Shown here piece by piece: positions 10,501-18,565 of a stretch of 64,000 bases of DNA. Origin of the DNA: G963665495 sp963665495 (GTDB lineage Bacteria; Desulfobacterota; Desulfovibrionia; Desulfovibrionales; Desulfovibrionaceae). The stretch is from the NCBI GenBank assembly GCA_963665495.1, contig OY762289.1:4402001-4466000 (forward strand). Direction: 5' to 3'. The notes under the pieces were generated by a model. It worked only from the letters and a program-made list of their open reading frames with translations. It had not been told where the DNA came from and did not search any database. Both the position numbers and the translations under genes were made by a program. Positions within the stretch are counted from its first letter, which is position 1. Each line of letters begins with the position of its first letter.

Positions 10501-11851
10501 TTTGCCGGAGGAGTTGCAGGTCGCGCCGCCGGAACAGGATCAGCGGAGTAAGAACCCGCGTCCCCAGGATCCGCCCCTGCGTCAGGAACATGCGGATGCG
10601 GAGGAACCGGAGGCGGCTGTATCCCCGGCATCCAACGGAACGTTTTGCGAAACCATTTCGCGTGAAGCGTCCGCGACCAAACGACTGCTCCTGATCATCG
10701 AGGACGATTCCAACTTCTCGCGGATCCTTTACAATCTGGCCCAGGAAAAAGGATTCAAATGTTTGATAGCCCATGACGGCGAGACCGGACTGCACATGGC
10801 GCTGGAATATGCTCCCGACGCCGTGATTCTGGACATCGGCCTGCCCGGAATGGACGGAATGGCAGTGATGGAAAAGCTCAAAAGCAATCCGGCCACCCGC
10901 CACATTCCGGTGCATATCATTTCCGCCATAGAAGAATCGCGGCACGCCCTGCAGATGGGCGCCATCGGCTACCTGACCAAGCCGGTCAGCATGGAGAACC
11001 TCTCCGAAGCCTTCAACCGGCTGGAAACCATCATCAACCGCTCGGTAAAACGTCTGCTGATAGTCGAAGACGATCCGGTACAGCAAAAATCTCTGACCGA
11101 GCTGGTCAGCGCGGATGATGTGGCCATATCCACCGTGGAAAACGGCGAGCAGGCCCTGGATCTTCTCCAGAAGGAAGTTTTTGACTGCGTGATCCTGGAT
11201 CTCGGCCTGGCCGGCATGTCCGGTTTCGAACTGCTGTCGAATATCAAAAAGCACCCCGAACTGACTCAGACTCCTGTGATCATCTATACGGGCAAGGATA
11301 TCACCCCGATGGAGGAAGCCGAACTGGCGCGTTACGCCGAAAGCATCATTATCAAGGGGGTCCGCTCCCCGGAACGCCTGCTGGACGAAAGCGCCCTCTT
11401 CCTGCACCGGGTGGAATCCGCGCTTCCCCAGGACAAGCAGCAGATGATCCGCAATATCCATGACCGGGAAGCCATCCTGGAAGGCAGAAAAATACTCATC
11501 GCCGACGACGACCGCAGAAACAGGCTTGCCATTTCGCATGTTTTAGAAGAAAAAGGCATACAGGTAGTCTGTGTGGAAAATGGTAAAGACTGCCTCAGCA
11601 CACTGGAGACAGAACCGGAAATCGACCTTGTGCTCATGGACATCATGATGCCCGAAATGGACGGATACGAAGCCATGCAGCATATCCGGAACGAGCCCGG
11701 CTGGAAAAAACTTCCGGTGATCGCCCTGACCGCCAAGGCCATGAAAGGCGACAGGCTGAAATGCATCGAAGCCGGGGCCAATGATTATCTGTCCAAACCC
11801 GTGGACATGGATAAGCTACTTTCACTACTGCGCGTATGGCTGCACCGATAA
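7550..11851 (+). CDS. Hybrid histidine kinase with three C-terminal receivers
   Basis: The product has about 1433 residues. In order: an N-terminal membrane helix, a large periplasmic dCache-like sensor region, a second helix, HAMP, GAF, a repetitive coiled coil, HisKA (His760 in Met-Ser-His-Glu-Leu-Arg-Thr-Pro), HATPase_c and three receivers. The receivers carry phospho-acceptor Asp residues at about 1095, 1217 and 1364. I prefer the TTG at 7550: GGGAGG lies at 7535-7540, nine bases before it, and the TTG overlaps the upstream TGA. ATG at 7568 is the alternative. The frame stays open further upstream inside the preceding gene, but that part is antiparallel noise. It probably forms a phosphorelay with the upstream kinase and CheR. 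Confidence 0.92.
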   Translation: MRIARIMDMGVKAKLLIALIAATLITLALTGWWGSRGAAEALKDQSAKQLVTVRETKTKAVRTYFDEVANDLFSLAENPALKTPMRLLTGAYDSFVSANGLQPDKIASMRRQLSSHFDSIFSSEYIKRNDGSRPAPYLGQLSDSAVALQYFFKLNKQNSSIQENDLSPYDTLHQQLSAFLPAFANRNGYRDILLVSTADSQVVYSVAKNADYATSLAKGPFAHTNLGTVFREASALNDAKVVWADLSLYQPCYNQPCFFVATPVLQENKAIGVIIFEISPSALQTIMDDHSGLGSSGESFLIGPDFLPRTTTRHDPEHRSITSALLHPELASINTRAARLALQGKSGLITAPNYAGRTTLTSYGPLEAAGRRWAMLVEINESELLAPIANLQISLALVGCVIALLMACFAIWGAHTIATPLRQGADFAKAIAEGELERTLDIVQQDELGELAKALNDMAQKLKDQHWLAEGKTGLHEKLRGGLTVNEMSRRCVAFLSKHLNCHVGVLYLAEDEEWLKLEAGYSFTDRTGTFNRIRVGEGMVGQAALESELITFRASRNAPAIHYGLGEEVPGHFLIAPFSYEETLLGVIELGSMDVFTPLKRQFILNNLENIAISFHSAQSRTRVQELLKQSRDQAEVLREQQEELQGKNSELERQTQALRTSEQTLQEQQEELRVTNEELIEQTKALKASEEASRQQQEELQAANDTLEQRSKDLEHQKEAMRNKNIELKKAQREIKQKAIELESASRYKSEFLANMSHELRTPLNSILILSQILRNNREGNLTPKQQEFAQTIHSSGSDLLSLINEVLDLSKVEAGKTTLSTEKLKLREFADNMERFFKQLIEDKGLTFEIQVDSNLPESILTDGRRVQQICNNLLNNAIKFTEEGLIKFRIRRPAPEVELFRSGLDAPRTVAFEISDTGIGVPKDKQQLIFEAFQQADGTTSRKYGGTGLGLSISKELATFLGGEIQLSSEEGKGSVFTLFLPEELQVAPPEQDQRSKNPRPQDPPLRQEHADAEEPEAAVSPASNGTFCETISREASATKRLLLIIEDDSNFSRILYNLAQEKGFKCLIAHDGETGLHMALEYAPDAVILDIGLPGMDGMAVMEKLKSNPATRHIPVHIISAIEESRHALQMGAIGYLTKPVSMENLSEAFNRLETIINRSVKRLLIVEDDPVQQKSLTELVSADDVAISTVENGEQALDLLQKEVFDCVILDLGLAGMSGFELLSNIKKHPELTQTPVIIYTGKDITPMEEAELARYAESIIIKGVRSPERLLDESALFLHRVESALPQDKQQMIRNIHDREAILEGRKILIADDDRRNRLAISHVLEEKGIQVVCVENGKDCLSTLETEPEIDLVLMDIMMPEMDGYEAMQHIRNEPGWKKLPVIALTAKAMKGDRLKCIEAGANDYLSKPVDMDKLLSLLRVWLHR

Positions 11852-12696
11852 AAGATACGTCCGCGGACAAAGACAGCGAGAATATTGAATTGCAGTTGCT
11901 GCTTGAGGCTATTTTCCTTAAGTACGGCTACGATTTCAAAAACTACTCCAGGGCGCATTTAAAACGGCGTATCAAGCATAGGCTGGCTCTGTGCGGATTT
12001 GAGAGCATTTCCGAACTGCAGCACAAGATTCTTTACGACAGTGCGCACCTGGAAACGCTGCTGATGGACCTCTCCATCAACGTCACTGAAATGTTCCGGG
12101 ATCCTACCTTTTACCTGGCCGTACGCCAGGAACTGATCCCCATGCTCAAGACCTACCCTTTTGTCAAAATCTGGCATGCGGGTTGTTCTTCCGGAGAGGA
12201 AGTCTATTCCATGGCCATCGTCCTCCATGAAGAGGGCATTTACGACCGCACCCAGCTCTATGCCACGGATTTCAACGACCAGATCATTCGCCGCGCACGG
12301 GAGGCCACCTATCCGGTCAGTCTGATCAAGGATTACACCGCCAATTACCAGAAAGCCGGCGGCCAGAGTTCCTTTGCCGAATATTATACGGCCAAATACG
12401 ACTGCGCCCTGCTGAGTAAAATGCTCAAGGACCGTATCGTCTTCGCCGACCACAACCTGGTGACAGACGGCGTGTTCGGAGAAATGCATCTGATTTTCTG
12501 CCGTAATGTCCTGATCTATTTCAATAAAGAGCTGCAGAACCGGGTTATCGGCCTGTTCCGGGACAGCCTTGTCCCGGGAGGCTTCCTCTGCCTGGGGTCC
12601 AAGGAAAGCCTGCAGTTCACCGAGCACGCCGACGCCTTTGAGCCGCTGATCGAATCCGAACGGATCTATCGCAAGAAATTTCTGCCCGAGGGGTAG
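11836..12696 (+). CDS. cheR: CheR-type protein-glutamate methyltransferase
   Basis: CheR proteins transfer a methyl group from S-adenosylmethionine to glutamates of chemoreceptors. The 286-residue product has the N-terminal helical domain (about residues 10-75), a Met-Phe-Arg-Asp motif leading into the Rossmann methyltransferase domain, the SAM loop His-Ala-Gly-Cys-Ser-Ser-Gly-Glu-Glu (about 114-122), and a Cys-Arg-Asn-Val-Leu-Ile-Tyr-Phe motif. The start codon lies 16 bases inside the end of the hybrid kinase gene, which implies translational coupling. No chemoreceptor or CheB is nearby, so the substrate may be the coiled-coil regions of the two kinases or a distant receptor (inference). Confidence 0.9.
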   Translation: MAAPIKDTSADKDSENIELQLLLEAIFLKYGYDFKNYSRAHLKRRIKHRLALCGFESISELQHKILYDSAHLETLLMDLSINVTEMFRDPTFYLAVRQELIPMLKTYPFVKIWHAGCSSGEEVYSMAIVLHEEGIYDRTQLYATDFNDQIIRRAREATYPVSLIKDYTANYQKAGGQSSFAEYYTAKYDCALLSKMLKDRIVFADHNLVTDGVFGEMHLIFCRNVLIYFNKELQNRVIGLFRDSLVPGGFLCLGSKESLQFTEHADAFEPLIESERIYRKKFLPEG

Positions 12697-12802
12697 AAGA
12701 AGCGTCCTTGTATCGTCTCAATAAATCTGAACGTTCGCTCCTTTTTCCTTCAATAACACCACACCGTTAATACGTATCAGCTTCGCAGAACAGTACAACA
12801 CA

Positions 12803-13816
12803 TTAAAATGCTCCCATCTTACCCATCTCTTTGTTATCCTGAAGAAGCTTACTGAAATCATTATTAAACTTTGGCAACTCTGTTATCGGAACAGCCCCCA
12901 GGGAAGGGTCATCAGGTAGTCCGAATACTTTCACCTGAGGCGAAAAAACACCCTGTTTTCTGTCTGGTGTCAGCGCGCTACCCATTCCTTGAGTTTTTTC
13001 AGTATTTTTTAAAAGTTGATCCATTGCAGGTGTCATTATATACTCACTAGCTACAAAAGTTTTTATAGCCTCTTCCTGGCGCATTCCAGCAATCATTTTA
13101 CTAGAATCCAGAATATCAACAATACCCAGGATTTGTTTTTTGGGGATATTTTTCTTTACTTCAGCAATTGCATATTTGATCTTATCATTTACAAATGTAC
13201 GATCCATTACAGAATCTGAGCGTAGTGCTACTAGTATATTTTCGATACTTTCATGTGAGTTAAAACAGTTTACAAGCTTCTTTAAGCTTTCCACAGACAC
13301 ATCCGGTGCTTTTCTATAAATTTCTATAAAAGTTTTTACTGTTTCTGGTGATTTTTTTGTAGAATCAGCATCATAGTTTAACAAAAACTGAACAAACTTA
13401 AACGGAGGGACAGCTCTTTCCATTGATTTTGAGTGAATTTTTTGTATTTGTATTGCTTCAACAGATAATTTTTCGAGATGTTTAAAACATTTTTCTCCAA
13501 CTTCAATTACATCGTTTTCATTTTTAGTATTTTCGCAGTAGAATAGATTGATTAAGCGATTGCTATATAGCTTTAAAAAACTTCTAAACTCCTTAAATTC
13601 ATACTCAGATAGATATCTCTTAGTACTTTCGTTGCTTGCATATTGTCTACAAAATAAAAGCACTTTTTTGTAAAGCTTAACTCTCAATTCTCTTTTATAT
13701 TGTTCACAACCTTCAGGAAATATTCTGCAACACTCTTCAAATGATGTTGCATGCAATTTGTCTGAAATACTAAAAATAAGAATAAGTGCTAATGATATAT
13801 AAATTAAACATTTCAT
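12803..13816 (-). CDS. Exported protein of unknown function (AT-rich islet)
   Basis: I do not recognise this 337-residue protein. It begins with a clear signal peptide (about residues 1-23, Leu/Ile-rich, ending near His-Ala-Thr), so it is probably exported. The mature part has several Cys residues in its first third (including a Cys-Cys pair) and is predicted to be mostly helical; the C-terminal 60 residues are Pro/Gly/Lys-rich. Base composition is far more A+T-rich than neighbours, and codon use follows (AAA, ATT, TTT), suggesting acquisition from elsewhere. It starts 24 bases after the stop of the membrane protein gene upstream, with GAGAAAA as the ribosome site, so both are probably one transcript. 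Confidence 0.7.
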   Translation of the reverse strand: MKCLIYISLALILIFSISDKLHATSFEECCRIFPEGCEQYKRELRVKLYKKVLLFCRQYASNESTKRYLSEYEFKEFRSFLKLYSNRLINLFYCENTKNENDVIEVGEKCFKHLEKLSVEAIQIQKIHSKSMERAVPPFKFVQFLLNYDADSTKKSPETVKTFIEIYRKAPDVSVESLKKLVNCFNSHESIENILVALRSDSVMDRTFVNDKIKYAIAEVKKNIPKKQILGIVDILDSSKMIAGMRQEEAIKTFVASEYIMTPAMDQLLKNTEKTQGMGSALTPDRKQGVFSPQVKVFGLPDDPSLGAVPITELPKFNNDFSKLLQDNKEMGKMGAF

Positions 13817-13840
13817 ATTTTTTCTCTAATCTTTATAAAA

Positions 13841-14467
13841 TTATTTTAATCGAGTTATCTTTTTTAGTAATTCATTATATCGATTTTTCATTGTCGCATT
13901 TTGCTCAAACAAACTATTATCTCCACCTAAATCAGAAATATATTTTTCAAGTTCATTTAATTCATCTTCTGTAAAATTTTTGACAGAATATCGTGTTTCT
14001 CCACTACTCTTCAGATCTAATCCCGTTGGCTTCCAATTTACTATACATACAAGGAAAAAAGCTAATACAAAGCATAAAATTCCTGGAGCTGTACTACTAA
14101 TTACCAACTTCATATCCGGAGTCGATCCCATTACTTTGAATGCACCATCAGCTCCAATAACAAAAAGCGCAAACCCAATTGAAACTAGTCCAATGGCTAT
14201 ACCTGCAGTAGTATATGACAAACTAGTATTAATAGTGATATTTTCAATTTGAGCAACCACATGAACAGCAAAATCACGACTACTGAGAGTGCTGTTCCCT
14301 TCTCCCGCAAGAATGGACACGGATTTAACTTCTTCTTCATCAAGCCCCAACTTGGACGATAAAATAAAAGAAAATATTACGCTCGCCGATAGAAAAATAA
14401 AGGCAAAGACTGCGCCGACTATCAATATCTGCATACGTTGTTCGGGAGTAAAACCTTCATAGTTCAT
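13841..14467 (-). CDS. Small membrane protein of unknown function (AT-rich islet)
   Basis: The 208-residue protein has three likely membrane helices (about residues 13-35, 84-105 and 119-142), an extracytoplasmic or cytosolic loop of about 45 residues between the first two, and a charged helical C-terminal tail of about 65 residues. No family was recognised. AAAGGAGACC is a strong ribosome site before the ATG. It has the same low GC as its downstream partner gene, and the pair sits in a 1.7-kb islet bounded by the kinase-cheR operon and the terminator of the CHAT operon. Confidence 0.7.
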   Translation of the reverse strand: MNYEGFTPEQRMQILIVGAVFAFIFLSASVIFSFILSSKLGLDEEEVKSVSILAGEGNSTLSSRDFAVHVVAQIENITINTSLSYTTAGIAIGLVSIGFALFVIGADGAFKVMGSTPDMKLVISSTAPGILCFVLAFFLVCIVNWKPTGLDLKSSGETRYSVKNFTEDELNELEKYISDLGGDNSLFEQNATMKNRYNELLKKITRLK

Positions 14468-14706
14468 GGCGGTCTCCTTTAGTTCTTATTCTAAAATTTG
14501 ATTCTACTGTCAAATATATTTTTAGAAAGACCTCTTATTATTTCTAATCAACCAATAAAATAGCATTTTTTCAATTAAAAACTTCATGAGTACTTATAGT
14601 ATATAAGCATTAGATCAGGATATAACTGTTTTAACTCTACAGACTGCTATATTGCATTTTATATACACTAGTTCCCGGTTAATTCTATAGTAACGGACCT
14701 GATATC
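14468..14706. other. AT-rich spacer upstream of the two-gene islet
   Basis: This spacer should contain the promoter of the islet genes. I see several TATA-like stretches (around 14590-14610 and 14640-14660) but no convincing -35/-10 pair and no reading frame worth calling. Confidence 0.5.
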
Positions 14707-14747
14707 AAAAGAAAAACCCCGGCGCGTGTCACCACGGCCGGGGTTTT
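14707..14747 (-). terminator. Rho-independent terminator of the CHAT operon
   Basis: A perfect 11-bp stem (14713-14723 with 14737-14747, built on ACCCCGGC/GCCGGGGT) with a 13-base loop. Read on the minus strand it is followed by a T-rich tract, giving TTTTTCTTTT. It lies about 20 bases after the stop of the last gene of the eight-gene operon. Confidence 0.9.
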
Positions 14748-14769
14748 CTACCCATTACTACGGTTGCGT

Positions 14770-15660
14770 CTACTGAGCTTCTGCGCCGCCCTTGAGGTTC
14801 ATGGCTTCGTCGTCGCTGGCAGTGGGGCTGTTAACCGGGATGTCCAGCGTGGCTTCGCGTACTTTGGTGCCCTTGCGGGGAGCGTCCGCGTTGCCGCTTT
14901 CCTGGTCGCGCAGTTCGCTCAGGTCATCCACATAGGTGCCCTGGCCCATGACTTCGATGATGTTCTCGCCTTTGTAGATCAGCTCGTTGCCCAGCAGATC
15001 GCGTACTTTGTCCACGTCCAGCTGCAACACGACATAGGCGGTATCTTCGGAATCCCAGCCCCAGCCCTTGCGGCCGAACTTGACGGACTCCTGCGGGATG
15101 TGCGCGCCGTAGACCGCGGCACAGGCTTTGGAGCGGTTGACGTCCTTGGTCAGCAGATAGTTTTCCGTGCCCGTACGGGAATAGATCTTTTCACCCACCA
15201 GAGTGACGGCCAGCTGGTTGTAGGCGTCGAGCATGGCTGCGCGCAGGGCCTGCAGAGGCGGACGCGAAGCCTGGGTCATGGTGCCGAAACCCACGCTATC
15301 CAGGGTCACGTTTTTATACTGTATGTAATCGCCCAGAATATTCTGTACGGTGTCCAGGTCGATGTGGCCGTAACACATGGCGATGTCCTTGTCCTTGTCA
15401 TAGACGCATTCGTCGATAACCACGCCTTTGATGACTGCCGCGGCTTTGGTATCCACCTTGAAACTGGCATCTTCGGTCAGGCCGAACTTGCCTTCGCTTT
15501 TCACTTTATAGCCTACAATGGACTCGACAAGATTACGTTTCAGATCCTGCTTGGCCATTTTCAAACTCATGAGCTTCTTGTTGCCAGCGCAGGCAAACGA
15601 GGCCGTAAGCAGCAGGCCGAACACTATTGCCAACCCGAACAACAGCTTTGAATTCTTCAT
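14770..15660 (-). CDS. Secreted LPP20-like protein, last gene of the CHAT operon
   Basis: The 296-residue product has a signal peptide (about residues 1-25, ending Phe-Ala-Cys-Ala-Gly). The mature region (Lys-Met-Ala-Lys-Gln-Asp then two mixed alpha/beta units) resembles the LPP20/FlgT-N type of envelope domain, in which a helix of Ala/Lys residues is followed by beta strands; this is a fold-level impression only. The C terminus is low-complexity and acidic. I chose ATG 15660, with AGGAG about nine bases upstream, over 15753, whose extra 31 residues would precede the signal peptide. The upstream gene ends 74 bases before. Function unknown. Confidence 0.75.
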   Translation of the reverse strand: MKNSKLLFGLAIVFGLLLTASFACAGNKKLMSLKMAKQDLKRNLVESIVGYKVKSEGKFGLTEDASFKVDTKAAAVIKGVVIDECVYDKDKDIAMCYGHIDLDTVQNILGDYIQYKNVTLDSVGFGTMTQASRPPLQALRAAMLDAYNQLAVTLVGEKIYSRTGTENYLLTKDVNRSKACAAVYGAHIPQESVKFGRKGWGWDSEDTAYVVLQLDVDKVRDLLGNELIYKGENIIEVMGQGTYVDDLSELRDQESGNADAPRKGTKVREATLDIPVNSPTASDDEAMNLKGGAEAQ

Positions 15661-15734
15661 AATACCTTTTCTCCTGTTCAATGCGGTTTCAGACCCGATG
15701 GGGATTATTCCGGCAAGTTCGGACTTCGGCCGTA

Positions 15735-16388
15735 TTACCAGATTTTCCACCATGATTTTTCGGTTTTTTCATCACCCACTTCATGCCCTTTTTCAGCATC
15801 ACCAGACGATTCGGCCGGAGCCCGGACCCCGGGTTCGGATACGTCTTCCGGATCTTGTCGCGGTCCGGAAGGCCGGCCGTCCTCCAGCACAATGGCATCG
15901 CTGATGACCGCGGTGCCCGGAATGTCCAGAACGCCTTCGGTCAGCCGTCCGTGGATCTGCAGCATACGGGTCTGGCCTTTGAGCTTGCCGGATGCACCCG
16001 CACCGGAGGCACCGGGCGCTGTTTGGGCAAAGTCGATGGTTTCTTCCCGTATCATCCCGGCCCCGCCTTTTGCTCCGGCGGTTGTCCGCTCTCCGGCCCC
16101 GTCAGCCGCCTTTGCCGGCGCTGCGCTCCGCGCGTCGAACACCTGCACCGAGTCGATAGTAAAGGTCGTCATTTTGCCGTCACTACCTGTTTTTACCCGG
16201 GCTTCGAACTGGATGGTTCCATTTTCCGGCAGATCCCCCTGCTTACGCAGTTCTTCCAGGATCTGATCCCTGACATACTGCTTTTTGGCCGCCCATTTCT
16301 GCATCAGTTCCTTGTTCCCGGCCTGGCACGGCACGGCAAAGAGCGACAGCAGCGAGAGCATGGTCAACAACAGGCAGACGTTACGCAT
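15735..16388 (-). CDS. Small secreted protein of unknown function (CHAT operon)
   Basis: The 217-residue product has a signal peptide (about residues 1-23, ending Cys-Gln-Ala-Gly). A short Lys/Arg-rich helix and a beta-rich segment follow, and then a low-complexity Ala/Gly/Asp-rich half that ends in Trp-Trp-Lys-Ile-Trp. The sequence Gly-Asn-Lys-Glu-Leu-Met after the signal peptide matches the start of the mature protein encoded just downstream (Gly-Asn-Lys-Lys-Leu-Met), so the two may share targeting or descent. ATG 16388 has GGGAG at a good distance; 16412 does not. Confidence 0.7.
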   Translation of the reverse strand: MRNVCLLLTMLSLLSLFAVPCQAGNKELMQKWAAKKQYVRDQILEELRKQGDLPENGTIQFEARVKTGSDGKMTTFTIDSVQVFDARSAAPAKAADGAGERTTAGAKGGAGMIREETIDFAQTAPGASGAGASGKLKGQTRMLQIHGRLTEGVLDIPGTAVISDAIVLEDGRPSGPRQDPEDVSEPGVRAPAESSGDAEKGHEVGDEKTEKSWWKIW

Positions 16389-16508
16389 AAACTTCTCCCG
16401 GCAGAATGGCACAGAATGCTTTCTTTCCGATTTTTCCGGGCCCGAATCCTAGGTCCGTCCGGGCCCGGCTGGTTGTATTATTCACTGCTGCAACTTCCGG
16501 ATCCCCGC

Positions 16509-16964
16509 CTAGAAGTCGGCAGGATCAATGGCTTTGGCTCCGCCCTGGAACTTTTTCTTCACCACGGGCTTTTTGGTCGTAGTTGTGGATTTTTTCTTCG
16601 TGGTCGTCTTCGGCGCACAGATTTTTCTGGATTCATCCAGTTTGCGCCTGGCTTCATAGTAGCCGGGATCCAGGTACAGAGCCTGCTCGTACATGGGCAG
16701 GGCGCTCTTGCAGTCCTTGTAGATCATGTAAATATTGCCAAGATAGAAATACACCCGCGGGTCCTGCGAATTATTACGCATCTCTTCCACAAGAATGGCC
16801 CGGGCTTCGTCGTAGTTTCCCCTGTTGTAAAAAGTGATGGCGTCATCCACCGGATCGACTTCTTCCACCACGACAACATTGGTGGTTGTCGGCGCGGGTT
16901 TGGCGCAGGCTGCGCAAAAACAGAGCAGCATAATGACCAACATGATTTTGAGCGTTGCTTTCAT
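16509..16964 (-). CDS. TPR lipoprotein (CHAT operon)
   Basis: The 151-residue lipoprotein has a lipobox (Phe-Cys-Ala-Ala-Cys, modified Cys near residue 20), two to three TPR-like helical pairs (about residues 42-115), and a Lys/Thr-rich linker with repeated Thr-Thr-Thr-Lys-Lys that could lie along peptidoglycan or reach another partner. It probably sits on the outer or inner membrane facing the periplasm. It follows the FlgT-N-like gene by 31 bases. Function is inferred as a scaffold for other products of the operon. Confidence 0.75.
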   Translation of the reverse strand: MKATLKIMLVIMLLCFCAACAKPAPTTTNVVVVEEVDPVDDAITFYNRGNYDEARAILVEEMRNNSQDPRVYFYLGNIYMIYKDCKSALPMYEQALYLDPGYYEARRKLDESRKICAPKTTTKKKSTTTTKKPVVKKKFQGGAKAIDPADF

Positions 16965-16995
16965 CGTTCACTCCCTCTTGGTTAGGTGGTTCGGG

Positions 16996-18450
16996 TTAAA
17001 AGTTCTTCACAGCATCCAAACCGCTCTGGGAATCCAGAATCCCCTCGTTCTCCAACTGCCTGGCGGCTTCCGGCGCCACAGCAGCAACTTTTTTCAATGC
17101 AGCCTCAGTCTTAACCACGTCCTTGATACGTCCGGGCGCGGCAATGGCCAGTGAGGAAGGAGGCATCTGCTGCAGCCGGTTCATGATGTCTTCCGCACTC
17201 AACTCCGAATTGAACGTAATCCGGACCGTATTCTGATGCGCCGATTCAAGACTGAAGGCGTTTTCACCTATTTTTTTGTTCAAAGGGGCAATAATCACGG
17301 AATTGAGCAAACGGTTGAAATTGGACGTCGCACCGGTGAATTCCACCTCAAACAGCGATACGCCGCTTTTGTCGAAATCGCGCATGTCCACATTCAGCAC
17401 CGGACGCAAGCCGATGAACTCGCTTTTCAGCTTCTGGGCCACGTCATAGCTGGGTAATCCGAGCACCTGCAGCTGAATGATCTGCGACGGAGCCTGGAGA
17501 TGCTCGGCAAAAAAATCTTTGGAAAACTCGTCGCCGATGAGCTTGCCGATATCCTCAATGGCCTGATCTTCCGAGGGCCAGCCTTTGCCCCGAGGCACTT
17601 TGTTGTTGTAGAGAATTTCCTCGCCCGTATGCGCATCCACGCACTTTACGCTCCACGAAGTCAGCACGTATTTGGTGACCTCGATATTGGCGGGCTGCAG
17701 GGTCTGGCTGATCCGCTTGAATTTGGCCTTGCCCTCGATGAAAAAATCCGCTGCCTTCATCTGCTGCGAGGAGATGGTGGCTTCCACCTGATTGTTCATG
17801 GAACTCTTGACCATCATTTCCTGCTTCAGCCGGACGGAATAATCCTCGGACCAGACCCGGTAGCCAAAGCGCTTCAACCGTTCCTTGAGGATGTTCTCCG
17901 CAATCTCGGACTGCTCCGGCCGGTTGCCGGTTCCGCGATCCGCGTCCGCGATCAGAATGGCCACGGAAATTTTCGGGTTGCCGTATTGTTTGATCAGATG
18001 CACCTTTTCCTCGCGGGACATTTCCTTCAAGGCCCGCTTCAGGTCCGTGACAAAGACCTCGGCTTTCATCAGCATATGGGCGAAACCGTCCTCGCCGATC
18101 CAGGGCGGGCTTTCCTTGATCACTCGTTTGATCATGCCGCGCGATCGGGTCAGAACGCGGTCGTGAATAAGCTCGTAATTCTCCATCAGGGTCGAGCTTT
18201 CCACCAGCGAGCCCACGGCTTTTTCGATGCACTGGGCCTGGGCGTCCCGCCGCAGATCCTCCACCATCAAGCCCTTGTCGCGCTTGTAGGCGTCGGCATC
18301 CGGATCGGCCAGCCCTTCCGCCGTCACCACCATGGTCTCGGCCGCGTCGCAGGTCGCAGGCAGATACAGCCAGGCCGCCGCCAGCAGGCAGACAACCAGC
18401 CCCGGCGCCAGAGACAACGTACGTCCAATCATGCGGGGAACTCGGTTCAT
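16996..18450 (-). CDS. Secreted FlgT-N-like protein (CHAT operon)
   Basis: The 484-residue exported protein has a signal peptide (about residues 1-36). It is followed by a domain (about 50-135) with the pattern Arg-Asp-Ala-Gln-Ala...Ala-Val-Gly-Ser-Leu-Val-Glu-Ser...Ser-Arg-Gly, as in the N-terminal domain of the flagellar H-ring protein FlgT and its non-flagellar relatives. A central alpha/beta region (about 150-330) resembles CsgG/FlgT-M type domains, and two further beta-alpha-beta units follow. The flagellar genes are 24 kb away and the neighbours are envelope proteins, so a non-flagellar envelope role is more likely. Assignment rests on motif resemblance. Confidence 0.7.
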   Translation of the reverse strand: MNRVPRMIGRTLSLAPGLVVCLLAAAWLYLPATCDAAETMVVTAEGLADPDADAYKRDKGLMVEDLRRDAQAQCIEKAVGSLVESSTLMENYELIHDRVLTRSRGMIKRVIKESPPWIGEDGFAHMLMKAEVFVTDLKRALKEMSREEKVHLIKQYGNPKISVAILIADADRGTGNRPEQSEIAENILKERLKRFGYRVWSEDYSVRLKQEMMVKSSMNNQVEATISSQQMKAADFFIEGKAKFKRISQTLQPANIEVTKYVLTSWSVKCVDAHTGEEILYNNKVPRGKGWPSEDQAIEDIGKLIGDEFSKDFFAEHLQAPSQIIQLQVLGLPSYDVAQKLKSEFIGLRPVLNVDMRDFDKSGVSLFEVEFTGATSNFNRLLNSVIIAPLNKKIGENAFSLESAHQNTVRITFNSELSAEDIMNRLQQMPPSSLAIAAPGRIKDVVKTEAALKKVAAVAPEAARQLENEGILDSQSGLDAVKNF

Positions 18451-18565
18451 GCTCTCACAACTCCAGTAAGTTATGGTCTGAAGCGCGTCCTTTCAGACCT
18501 TTTTTTGATAGCGTATTTTCCTTTACAGCAAGGATCGTGCAACGAGATGCGAATCCGGCAAAAAA

